Assembly: GCA_028282745.1 (NCBI GenBank)
Contig: JANQHJ010000026.1
Location: forward strand, 1-32,628
DNA length: 32,628 nucleotides
Origin: Sedimentisphaerales bacterium
Lineage (GTDB): Bacteria > Planctomycetota > Phycisphaerae > Sedimentisphaerales > Anaerobacaceae
Reading direction: 5' to 3'
Every line of letters starts with the position of its first letter. Position 1 is the stretch's first letter. The translations under genes were made by a program, and so were the position numbers. Below, piece by piece: positions 9,405-15,853 of the stretch. The notes under the pieces were generated by a model, which was not told the origin of the DNA, ran no database searches, and worked only from the letters and a program-made list of their open reading frames with translations.

Positions 9405-9700
9405 TATTTTGAGATTGGAGAAGCAAAATATTTTTAAATTTATAAAATAGCGAGTGTACAGTTTGATAACATGCTTTGGCTGACTTTGTTCATAACTTTT
9501 ATTCGGTATTCGATCTTACAGTCTTTTGGCTAGTTAGTTATTTTCAATTCGGTCCATCATAATCTGGTGTCTATATGCTTCCTAATGGTTGTTTGTTGAT
9601 AATTGCCATTATGTTCTTATTTTGATATAACCAGCCAATAAGATATTAGTTTAACATTGAATGTTGCAGTTATGAATGAAGGATTATATTTTAAAGTAAC
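9405..9700. other. Intergenic, no gene seen
   Basis: 296 AT-rich bases between the small membrane protein and the glycosyltransferase. No convincing ORF, tRNA, terminator or promoter was found. Three ATG codons shortly before 9701 (9661, 9672, 9676) are out of frame with the glycosyltransferase. Confidence 0.5.
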
Positions 9701-10672
9701 ATGGAAAGCGAGTTAACATTTTCAGTAGTTATCCCAGCCTGGCCTGATGAGCAAAGGCCTTATGGACTTGACTATATTGATAAAGTGGATTGGCCTATAG
9801 ATCATATTGAAGTGATTATCGCTCATGGTTTAGATCCAAACGAGCAACGTACAGAGGCTGCCCTTGTCGCTAAAGGAGATATTCTGGTTTTTTTTGATAA
9901 CGACTCCTGTCCTGAACCGGACTATTTTAAGCTATTAGAAAAACATTATTCTGATCCTAATATTGGTGGGGTATGTGGTCCAAACCCTGGTATTAAGACG
10001 AAGGCACTTGTCCCTGATCTGGTTGAGGCTATTTTTCGCTCTCCCTTTGCAGTGTTTTCTAAATATGCTCGTTACAAATCAACAGGTAGCTTGCGTGAAT
10101 GTTCAGATTCTGATGTTATATTTTGTAATTTTACAATTCGAAGAAAATTGTACATGGACTTAGGTGGTATCAATCCTCAAATATGGCCGAATGAAGAGAA
10201 TGAGTTTTTAGATCGATGTCGATCAGAATATCCAGAGCAGAAGATATTATATGATCCAGTACTAATTGCTAGGGAACCTAGGCCAGATTCATTAATATCT
10301 TTTGCAAACAAGATGCATAATTATGGCCAGGGGCGAGCCAGACGGTTTAAAATAAGCCCCAATTTATGGAGTTTTATTCATCTGTTAGGGTGCCTAATCC
10401 CTTTAATAATATTAGTGGTTTTTTTTAAATGGGGGGTGGTAAGTCTGCTTATCATATCTTTACCATATTTGTTATTAGTATCAACTGCTTCTGTTTATAA
10501 TTATGTAATTAATAAAAACTTGACAATTTCTCTTTTGGTTCCAATAGGAATCGTCATCACACATTTTGCATATGTTTTAGGATTATGGAAAGGTTTACTC
10601 AAATTCAATAATAAAAAAAGAAATCATGAGGAACCAGTTGGTTTCGAATATTATCTGGGGCCATTAGACTGA
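9701..10672 (+). CDS. Family 2 glycosyltransferase with C-terminal membrane helices
   Basis: 323 residues with the GT-A fold signature: N-terminal TFSVVIPAW strand, then AKGDILVFFDNDSCPEPDYF carrying the DND (DxD-type) metal and nucleotide-sugar motif at residues 66-68, a GGVCGPN strand, a CNFTIRRKLYMDLGGINP acceptor-loop region, the acidic NEENEFLDRC segment in the place of the catalytic base, and GQGRARR resembling the (Q/R)xxRW motif. Three hydrophobic segments (about residues 217-238, 240-262 and 272-296) suggest membrane attachment, as in transferases that act on lipid-linked or surface glycans. The stretch between the first strand and DND is shorter than usual for the family. The Shine-Dalgarno is weak. 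It stands alone without other glycan genes in an AT-rich stretch. It may modify surface polysaccharide or protein; the acceptor is unknown. Confidence 0.85.
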   Translation: MESELTFSVVIPAWPDEQRPYGLDYIDKVDWPIDHIEVIIAHGLDPNEQRTEAALVAKGDILVFFDNDSCPEPDYFKLLEKHYSDPNIGGVCGPNPGIKTKALVPDLVEAIFRSPFAVFSKYARYKSTGSLRECSDSDVIFCNFTIRRKLYMDLGGINPQIWPNEENEFLDRCRSEYPEQKILYDPVLIAREPRPDSLISFANKMHNYGQGRARRFKISPNLWSFIHLLGCLIPLIILVVFFKWGVVSLLIISLPYLLLVSTASVYNYVINKNLTISLLVPIGIVITHFAYVLGLWKGLLKFNNKKRNHEEPVGFEYYLGPLD

Positions 10673-10970
10673 AAATCCATGCTTCAGCAGTTCAGTAACG
10701 GTTGTCGGACTATAATATGGGATTATTACTTAATTGTGGTTTAAGAAGGAATATATATCATTACATTGATCATCAAGACCGACAAATCCGCCACTCATTT
10801 AAGGTGCAATAGGATATGATGGTCCCTCTATTGTAAGTCCCGTAGAAACAGGTAGTTACGCCTGCATTTTCGGTACTTTGCCATGATGGACGCTCCTTGA
10901 AAATTGGGGCATTATGACCTCTGGTCAAATGTCCGCTATTCTTTTAACACCTTAATTGAAATAGGTATTA
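10673..10970. other. Intergenic, no gene recognised
   Basis: 298 bases between the convergent glycosyltransferase and hemP. Short open stretches exist on both strands (for example WTLLENWGIMTSGQ on + near 10885-10930), but stops interrupt them and no start with a ribosome binding site is present. It could hold a decayed gene, but I cannot name one. No strong terminator for either neighbour was seen. Confidence 0.45.
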
Positions 10971-11168
10971 CTATTTGTTCATTATCAACTTTCCGTTACG
11001 AGTGATCCTTATCCTGTATAATTCACCTTTGTGGTTAATTTCTATTTCATTTCGGCCTTCAAAGAGTTCATTAGAATTATAGCGTTTAAACTGTTTTTCT
11101 TGATCTTGTGAACAATACAGTGAATCACCTTCTGAAAACGTGTTTTTATCTAATTCATTCATATTCAT
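10971..11168 (-). CDS. hemP: HemP-family hemin uptake protein
   Basis: 65 residues. The C-terminal half reads LFEGRNEIEINHKGELYRIR followed by ITRNGKLIMNK, which matches the HemP/HmuP signature as I know it: a Leu-Phe-x-Gly-Arg start, an (I/R)-x-H-x-G-x-x-Y-x-(L/I)-R core and a terminal T-x-x-GKLI-x-x-K. HemP proteins are small cytoplasmic proteins linked to haem uptake loci, in some bacteria acting as activators of haem receptor expression. Here no haem receptor or ABC transporter is beside it. It is instead the last gene of an iron operon, 72 bases after the DUF2023 gene on the same strand. The ATG at 11168 is used; an in-frame ATG at 11162 is possible, and neither has a strong Shine-Dalgarno. 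Family assignment is fairly sure; a role in haem versus general iron control is open. Confidence 0.82.
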   Translation of the reverse strand: MNMNELDKNTFSEGDSLYCSQDQEKQFKRYNSNELFEGRNEIEINHKGELYRIRITRNGKLIMNK

Positions 11169-11240
11169 ATATCGCTTAACAATACCTTTTCAAAACCACT
11201 TCTCTTTTGAATGTATCATTAGAAAGCCATCAGCTGCCAT

Positions 11241-11642
11241 TTATAAACAGTCAAATGTATAAGTCGGCTCAGGCATATCGAAGCTTTCATCCATTTCCCG
11301 GGATTCATCCATCCAAAAATGTTTTTCATCCGAGATTAATTCCAGATACCGGCGGCATTGCAGCAGGCGGTCATACCCGAGCATTGTTCCGAGTATAAAA
11401 TCTTCTTGCGGCGTGTAGTCGCTCAGTGATACTTTCCCAATAGTTTTGATAACATCCACACACTCTTTGGCACCGAAAAACACATTGATATTCCCGTTGC
11501 CCAGAGAATATATCTGGTAAGCAATATTAAGTTTTTCCAATTTTGTTTCGATCTGGTGTCGATATTCTTTCGAAACTGTGTGAAGGATCAGGTTTCTTAA
11601 TCCTTTACGATATTCATAAATGTGATGGTTAAATACTTTCAT
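11241..11642 (-). CDS. DUF2023 family protein (flavodoxin-linked)
   Basis: 133 residues starting MKVFNHHIYEYRKGLRNLIL, the characteristic N-terminus of the DUF2023 family, with further family-like segments NINVFFGAKECVDVI, TPQEDFILGTMLGYD and LLQCRRYLEL. The family is short, cytoplasmic and of unknown function; it is known to me as a neighbour of flavodoxin genes. Here the ATG is 3 bases after the flavodoxin stop, so the two are almost certainly translated from one message. The last 20 residues are acidic and Pro/Phe-rich and may be flexible. Co-operonic placement with flavodoxin, FeoB and a DtxR-type regulator suggests a job in the low-iron response, perhaps as a flavodoxin partner. That is inference. 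No metal or cofactor motif is evident beyond two Cys (in AKECVD and LLQCRR). Confidence 0.85.
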   Translation of the reverse strand: MKVFNHHIYEYRKGLRNLILHTVSKEYRHQIETKLEKLNIAYQIYSLGNGNINVFFGAKECVDVIKTIGKVSLSDYTPQEDFILGTMLGYDRLLQCRRYLELISDEKHFWMDESREMDESFDMPEPTYTFDCL

Positions 11643-11645
11643 GTT

Positions 11646-12146
11646 TTATATCTCGCCTTTAAGTTGTTCTGACCATTTCTTAATACGTTCTGCGGTCATG
11701 CTTGCCTGGTTGTCATCATCCAGTGCTAAACCAACAAAGTGACTGCCATCCAGTGCGGTCGATTCGGAAAAATCATAGCCCTCAGACGGCCATTTACCAA
11801 CCAGAATTGCACCTGCCTGCTGTGCTGATCGTGCAAGAATTCCGATAGCATCAACAAAAGTTTCGCCATAGCTGTACTGATCGCCCGTTCCAAAAATCGC
11901 TACTTTCTTACCTGTTAGATCGGTTCCGTCGAGAGACTCTTTGCCTGCCCAGTCATCCTGAATTTCTCCAAGTCCCCAAGTCGATGTGCCTAAAATGATA
12001 AGGTCATAATCAGCAAGTGTCGAGACATCGGTCTCTGAAATGCTTTGCAAATTAACTTCACCAGCAGATTTCAGCTCGTTCTTGATCGCATTTGCCGCGT
12101 TAGCGGTATTGCCGGTAGTGCTTCCATAAAAGATTCCTATCTTCAT
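11646..12146 (-). CDS. fldA: Long-chain flavodoxin
   Basis: 166 residues. The FMN phosphate loop GSTTGNT is at residues 8-14 (MKIGIFYGSTTGNTANA). The first flavin-stacking loop is TSTWGLGEIQDDW and the second is GTGDQYSYGETFVDA. The extra C-terminal segment with KWPSEGYDFSES marks the long-chain type. Flavodoxin carries electrons with FMN in place of iron-sulphur ferredoxin and is typically induced by iron shortage, which fits its place in a feo operon behind a DtxR-type regulator. The ATG at 12146 is chosen because AGGAG lies 6 bases upstream; a TTG one codon earlier is less likely. It is followed after 3 bases by the DUF2023 gene and preceded after 17 bases by an uncharacterised 80-aa gene. 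The FMN-binding residues look intact. Confidence 0.95.
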   Translation of the reverse strand: MKIGIFYGSTTGNTANAANAIKNELKSAGEVNLQSISETDVSTLADYDLIILGTSTWGLGEIQDDWAGKESLDGTDLTGKKVAIFGTGDQYSYGETFVDAIGILARSAQQAGAILVGKWPSEGYDFSESTALDGSHFVGLALDDDNQASMTAERIKKWSEQLKGEI

Positions 12147-12163
12147 CAATTTCTCCTTTAAAA

Positions 12164-12406
12164 TTAGTTGTCACCTAAAAGTCTTTTAAAACGTTTTGCC
12201 AATACATCAGAATTAATGTCGCCGTTAAACTTGCTTCCTTTTATTCCCTCAACATTGGTAAACAAGTGCATAAGCTGTACCGGTAAGGTCAGATATACTT
12301 CATCAAATACCGTACCATGTGAGCATTTCTTGAATGCCTCGAGGATTAAATAATCACCCTGTTTCCTTACTTTAATGTCATTTACAAAAAATGATGCTTT
12401 TGCCAC
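12164..12406 (-). CDS. Uncharacterised 80-aa protein of the iron operon
   Basis: 80 residues, MAKASFFVNDIKVRKQGDYL at the N-terminus and AKRFKRLLGDN at the C-terminus. I do not recognise the family. It starts with GTG at 12406, supported by GGAG 7 bases upstream; there is no ATG alternative near the 5' end. It has no signal peptide or membrane segment, is mildly basic, contains one Cys (KKCSHGTVFDE), and looks mixed beta/alpha. It lies 17 bases before the flavodoxin start and 92 bases after the FeoB-associated peptide, all on the same strand. The good ribosome binding site, tight spacing to flavodoxin and lack of a competing gene make it a real coding region. A link to iron or flavodoxin function is inferred from position only. 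Confidence 0.72.
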   Translation of the reverse strand: MAKASFFVNDIKVRKQGDYLILEAFKKCSHGTVFDEVYLTLPVQLMHLFTNVEGIKGSKFNGDINSDVLAKRFKRLLGDN

Positions 12407-12462
12407 TATATTTCTCCATCGCTAAATTCATTTATTATTCATTTTTTTATGATACAGCTTAC

Positions 12463-12480
12463 AAAATAAGGCTGGCCTTA
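12463..12480 (-). terminator. Weak hairpin with T run, possible attenuator
   Basis: Read on the minus strand, TAAGG-CCAG-CCTTA is followed by TTTTG. The stem is only 5 bp with a 4-base loop, in the 92-base gap between the FeoB-associated peptide gene and the 80-aa gene. It could lower expression of the flavodoxin half of the operon or may be chance. Confidence 0.3.
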
Positions 12481-12498
12481 GTGCGGCCTCAAAAAATT

Positions 12499-12624
12499 TT
12501 ACTTACATCCATCACACTTCTTCGTACAACTGCAACTGTTTTCCTTTGTTGCTGTACGATAAAAGGACCATGCAACAACAGCAATCGCAACGATTACAAT
12601 TGAAATAGTAAGTATTCTTCCCAT
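12499..12624 (-). CDS. FeoB-associated Cys-rich membrane peptide
   Basis: A 41-residue ORF, short enough to be missed by length filters: MGRILTISIVIVAIAVVAWS and then a tail ending CSCTKKCDGCK. One transmembrane segment (about residues 3-20) is followed by a short cytosolic or periplasmic tail with four cysteines in 11 residues (CxC, then CxxC). It starts 17 bases after the feoB stop, with AGGA 4-5 bases before the ATG at 12624. Short single-helix Cys-rich proteins are a known companion of FeoB in many bacteria (FeoB-associated Cys-rich membrane protein family, sometimes called FeoC-like), and this one fits by size, topology, cysteine tail and position. The cysteines could bind iron or an Fe-S cluster, or sense redox state; this is not established. 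Confidence 0.85.
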   Translation of the reverse strand: MGRILTISIVIVAIAVVAWSFYRTATKENSCSCTKKCDGCK

Positions 12625-12641
12625 AAAATCCTAAGCCTTGG

Positions 12642-14705
12642 TCACACAAATAACATTCCTACTTGATAAACTATTGTAGTAATAATATAGGCTACCACAG
12701 TAAGCCCCCCGAACTGAAACAATGCCCAGCCCCAGGAATTTGTTTCACGCTTACATATCGCAAGGGTCGCTACACACGGTGCACTTATCAAACAAAACAG
12801 CATGACGCAGAATCCCTGTAATGGCGTATAGTTTTCAGCGAGTTTTTCTCGCAAGGGCTCTGATTCTTCATCGGCTTCACCTACAGAAAAGACAATACCC
12901 ATCTGTGCGACGAAAACTTCTTTAGCAGCTAATGCTCCGATCAATGCTGTACCAATTCTATCATCAAAACCCATGGGCTTAATGACCGTTTCCATGGCGT
13001 TTCCTATTTTACCAGCTATTGACTTTTCCAGTTCAACCTGTTGGGCCTGTTCCTCTGAAAGGCCCGATAATTCTTCTTCGCTTACTTTCGGATAGCTTGT
13101 CATTGCCCACAGGATGATTGAAATAGCTAAAATAATAGTCCCTGCTTTTTTAAGATACAGCCAACTTCTTTCCCACATATGAATGACAAGTCCGCGCAAG
13201 GTCGGCATTCGATATGGTGGCAATTCCATCAGGAATATTCCGCTGTCACCTTTAAACAAAGACTTGCGAAGCACAAACGAAAGAATGATAGCAAGAAAAA
13301 TGCCTATCATATATATCAACCACATCATAAAACCATGTAGATGAGGAGCGAAAAACGCCGGTATTATCAAAGCGTAGATCGGAAGCCTTGCTCCACAGCT
13401 CATCAAAGGAAGTACCATTATTGTTGTAAGTCTGCTTTTACGGTCATCAAGAATTCTTGTGCCCATAATAGCTGGTATCGAACAGCCGAAGCCTATCATC
13501 ATTGGAATAAAACTTCGCCCGTGCAGGCCAATCGACTTCAGTACCCTGTCCATTAAAAATGCGGCCCTTGCCATATAACCGGAGTCTTCAAGAATAGCAA
13601 TAGCAAGAAACAGAAGTATAATATTGGGCAAAAAGACTATAACACCGCCTACGCCTGCAATAATACCATCAACTAAAAGTGATTTTAATGCGCTCTCAGA
13701 ACCTTCAGCCCAGAAACCAGAAATAAAACCACCAAGCCATTCAAAGCCTGCTTCGATCCAGCCCATAAACGGTTCGCCTATTGTAAATGTAAGATAAAAC
13801 ACTGCATACATTAAGCCCCCGAATATAATCAATCCCAAAACGCGGTTGAGAAGAAACTTGTCGACGATATCACTTACCTGGTGCCGTTGCGCAGCGGTAT
13901 GTTTAACAGCTTCCTCATAAACACCTGAGACAAAACCATAACGTTTTTCGGCCAGTAGGATTTCCGGGCTGTCCGAATAAAGCTTCTCCAGATGCCTAAT
14001 ACTTTTAGCCACTGTATCTATGACTTCCTGGTTATGACCAAGGTTCAATATCTGCTCATCCTGTTCAAGTAGCTTCAGGCTTAGCCACCTTGTGCCGTAT
14101 TTCTGAGCAAGAGCATGCTCGCGGTTTACCAAGGGCTCTATCTTCCCAAGCTCTTTTTCTACATCGCTGCCGTAATTAACCCTATTTGAGCTTGGCTTTG
14201 TTTCCTGCTCGACCTTTTTGACGATAGTCTCGAGCAGTTCATTTATCCCCCTCCCCTTCGAGCCGACGGTGAGTACAACATCTGCGTTATAAAATTGTCC
14301 TATCTTCTCTTCATCGAAGATGAATCCCTGCTTTTTGGCAATATCGGCCATATTTAAAACCAATATGAACGGGATATTCAGTTCGAGTATCTGGGTAGCG
14401 AGATAGAGGTTGCGTTCAAAATTAGAGGCATCAACAATATCAACAACGACATCCGGGTGTTCATTTATAATATAATCACGTGCGACAATTTCTTCTATAG
14501 AGTGTGCTGTCAGGCTGTATGTACCAGGCAGATCAACAAAGCTAATATCGTAACCTTTATACTTTCTGGAGCCTTCCTTCTTTTCTACAGTTACGCCCGG
14601 ATAGTTGCCAACGTGCTGTCTCGCACCGGTAAGAGCGTTGAATACTGTTGTCTTACCACTATTGGGATTACCTGCTAACGCAACTTTTATCGATCTATCT
14701 GACAT
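12642..14705 (-). CDS. feoB: Ferrous iron transporter FeoB
   Basis: 687 residues, close to the common length for FeoB without a long C-terminal extension. The N-terminal G domain has G1 GNPNSGKT (residues 12-19), a switch I region HVGNYPGVTVEKKEG, G3 DLPGTYSL (58-65), G4 NMAD (118-121) and an SKGRG loop likely to be G5. A helical GDI-like region follows, then the membrane part with two gate/nucleoside-recognition-like halves: the first includes FLPNIILLFLAIAILEDSGY and the conserved GFGCSIPAIMGTR, the second ISAPCVATLAICKRETNSWG. It imports Fe2+ across the cytoplasmic membrane using GTP. It follows the DtxR-FeoA gene by 48 bases, and the 41-aa Cys-rich peptide follows it by 17. The ATG at 14705 has an AAAGGG upstream. 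All key motifs appear intact. Confidence 0.97.
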   Translation of the reverse strand: MSDRSIKVALAGNPNSGKTTVFNALTGARQHVGNYPGVTVEKKEGSRKYKGYDISFVDLPGTYSLTAHSIEEIVARDYIINEHPDVVVDIVDASNFERNLYLATQILELNIPFILVLNMADIAKKQGFIFDEEKIGQFYNADVVLTVGSKGRGINELLETIVKKVEQETKPSSNRVNYGSDVEKELGKIEPLVNREHALAQKYGTRWLSLKLLEQDEQILNLGHNQEVIDTVAKSIRHLEKLYSDSPEILLAEKRYGFVSGVYEEAVKHTAAQRHQVSDIVDKFLLNRVLGLIIFGGLMYAVFYLTFTIGEPFMGWIEAGFEWLGGFISGFWAEGSESALKSLLVDGIIAGVGGVIVFLPNIILLFLAIAILEDSGYMARAAFLMDRVLKSIGLHGRSFIPMMIGFGCSIPAIMGTRILDDRKSRLTTIMVLPLMSCGARLPIYALIIPAFFAPHLHGFMMWLIYMIGIFLAIILSFVLRKSLFKGDSGIFLMELPPYRMPTLRGLVIHMWERSWLYLKKAGTIILAISIILWAMTSYPKVSEEELSGLSEEQAQQVELEKSIAGKIGNAMETVIKPMGFDDRIGTALIGALAAKEVFVAQMGIVFSVGEADEESEPLREKLAENYTPLQGFCVMLFCLISAPCVATLAICKRETNSWGWALFQFGGLTVVAYIITTIVYQVGMLFV

Positions 14706-14753
14706 TTCGCTGCCCTTTATATGTTAGAGGGGGCTAACTTTGTTTAAAAAAAA

Positions 14754-15515
14754 TTATTGCTGCTCCACTTCGATGTGTTGCGCTTCATCTTTTCTGATGG
14801 AAAGATGGTACCCCTTTACTTTGACCTCGATCGGATCGCCCAAAGGTGCTACCCTTTCGACCTCGATAATAGAGCCTCTACTGACTCCCATCTCAATAAG
14901 CCTTTTTGTGGCAGAGGCTTTTTTCTTTATTTTTTTCACGATACACTTACTGCCGTTAGGGATATCAAGCAGGCTTATATTGGTATTGGAACCCAACATG
15001 TTATTCTTTTCCTTCTTTAGGTTAATAATTGAATCTTCAACACATGATTGACATATATCGCTATCGATAGGAGCGTTATTTTTACACTTTTTGTGAAACT
15101 GCTTGATCCAGCCGCTTCCACATCTCGGGCAGGCCTGTACAAACTCCGTGAACGAGATCAGTCTTTCTACTATCTCATCCGGAATTACATGTTCCATCTT
15201 ACATGCACCTTCTTCAGCGACCTTCGGTTTTGCACCAAGTATCTCAACAAAGAAGTCCTCCAATATCTCGTGCTTTCTTATGATCTCTTTAGCTTCAGTT
15301 AATCCTTTGGAAGTAAGGGTGATAACTTCATAAGGCTGATAATTAACATAATTACTTTTAGCAAGGGCCTTTAGGGCGGTGGTTACGGAACCGGCTTTGA
15401 CTCCGAGATATTTTGCTATATCCTTGGCCCGAACACCACCTTTTTCCGAGACGATATTGAATATCGCCTCAAGATAGTCTTCCATGCTTGAACTTAATTT
15501 TGCCGTTTTCACCAT
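14754..15515 (-). CDS. DtxR-family iron regulator fused to a FeoA (SH3-like) domain, with Cys4-5 insert
   Basis: 253 residues. Residues 5-70 are the winged helix-turn-helix (SSSMEDYLEAIFNI, then VRAKDIAKYLGVKAGSVTTA). Residues 72-125 are the dimer/metal region, with M11, H82, C105, E108 and H109 (ACKMEHV) in the positions of the DtxR ancillary and primary sites. Cys in the 102-equivalent position is typical of iron-type DtxR/IdeR rather than manganese-type MntR. Residues 129-158 hold CPRC, C144 and CQSC, a zinc-ribbon-like insert. Residues 178-253 are a FeoA domain (LLDIPNGSKCIV, then RLIEMGVSRGSIIEV). It probably represses this operon when iron is replete. No separate feoA exists here, so the fused domain may also serve FeoB. 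GGGAG lies 6 bases before the ATG. Confidence 0.93.
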   Translation of the reverse strand: MVKTAKLSSSMEDYLEAIFNIVSEKGGVRAKDIAKYLGVKAGSVTTALKALAKSNYVNYQPYEVITLTSKGLTEAKEIIRKHEILEDFFVEILGAKPKVAEEGACKMEHVIPDEIVERLISFTEFVQACPRCGSGWIKQFHKKCKNNAPIDSDICQSCVEDSIINLKKEKNNMLGSNTNISLLDIPNGSKCIVKKIKKKASATKRLIEMGVSRGSIIEVERVAPLGDPIEVKVKGYHLSIRKDEAQHIEVEQQ

Positions 15516-15545
15516 ATAAAACTCCCTATCGATAAGAGCTGGCTA

Positions 15546-15576
15546 ATAATATAAGGCTTGTCTTACTTTGTCAAGC
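15546..15576 (-). promoter_or_regulatory. Promoter of the iron operon with overlapping 21-bp palindrome (candidate DtxR/iron-box operator)
   Basis: On the minus strand, TTGACA (15569-15574) is followed after exactly 17 bases by TATTAT (15546-15551), an almost consensus sigma-70-type promoter 31 bases before the regulator's ATG. The stretch 15556-15576 is an imperfect palindrome, GCTTGnC...GnCAAGC (6 of 10 symmetric pairs match, including the five outermost), covering the -35 box and spacer. A dyad in this position would block polymerase when bound. DtxR-type proteins bind palindromes of about 19-21 bp, so it is the natural operator candidate for autoregulation by the first gene. Confidence 0.7.
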
Positions 15577-15636
15577 GATAATTTATTTTTTTAAGGAATT
15601 TTCAAAATTACTTTATCCAGTGATCGGATGTAACTT

Positions 15637-15674
15637 TTTCCCACTTTTCAAGCGTTCAACTGAAAAGTGGGAAA
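15637..15674. repeat. Perfect 14-bp inverted repeat in divergent intergenic region
   Basis: Left arm 15637-15650 (TTTCCCACTTTTCA) and right arm 15661-15674 (TGAAAAGTGGGAAA) are exact reverse complements around a 10-base spacer. Neither strand shows a U run directly after it, so it is not a typical terminator. It lies about 60 bases upstream of the iron-operon promoter and 180 bases upstream of the coiled-coil gene. It could be an operator for a dimeric regulator, a structured RNA leader element or a remnant of a mobile repeat. Confidence 0.85.
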
Positions 15675-15853
15675 TTGTGCATTCTTATGAATCCAAAATT
15701 GTATTATTATAGGATGTTAAGCTTGATAGTTAAAATTTTGTGACGTCCGGATTTCCAGCAAAAGCAGCCCTTCGTAATGGTCGAAAAGACCTATATTAGC
15801 CGGTAAATCAGGTACCTGTTTCTTTTTGCTTATGAAGGGACTCGTTTGTAAGG

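Larger units (their letters stand above)
15516..15853. other. Divergent intergenic region
   Basis: 338 bases between the divergent iron operon and coiled-coil gene. It holds the iron-operon promoter and palindrome, the perfect inverted repeat, and, nearer the coiled-coil gene, two small dyads in the likely 5' leader: GGTC-GAAAA-GACC (about 15779-15791) and the palindrome CAGGTACCTG (about 15809-15818). No confident promoter for the coiled-coil gene was found, and I do not recognise a known riboswitch. Confidence 0.5.

Noticed and set aside
10885-10960. Possible gene remnant (WTLLENWGIMTSG frame)
   Set aside because: Interrupted by stops, no start signal and no family recognised; not enough to call a pseudogene.
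14723-14738. Small hairpin (GTTAG/CTAAC) between dtxR-feoA and feoB
   Set aside because: Only 5 bp with a six-base loop and no U run; too weak to call a regulatory element.
15637-15674. Intrinsic terminator
   Set aside because: The stem is perfect, but no U run follows directly on either strand and it lies upstream of, not after, the neighbouring genes.
15779-15818. Riboswitch in the leader of the coiled-coil gene
   Set aside because: Two small dyads are present, but they do not match any riboswitch consensus I can recall; reported only as structure in the intergenic entry.
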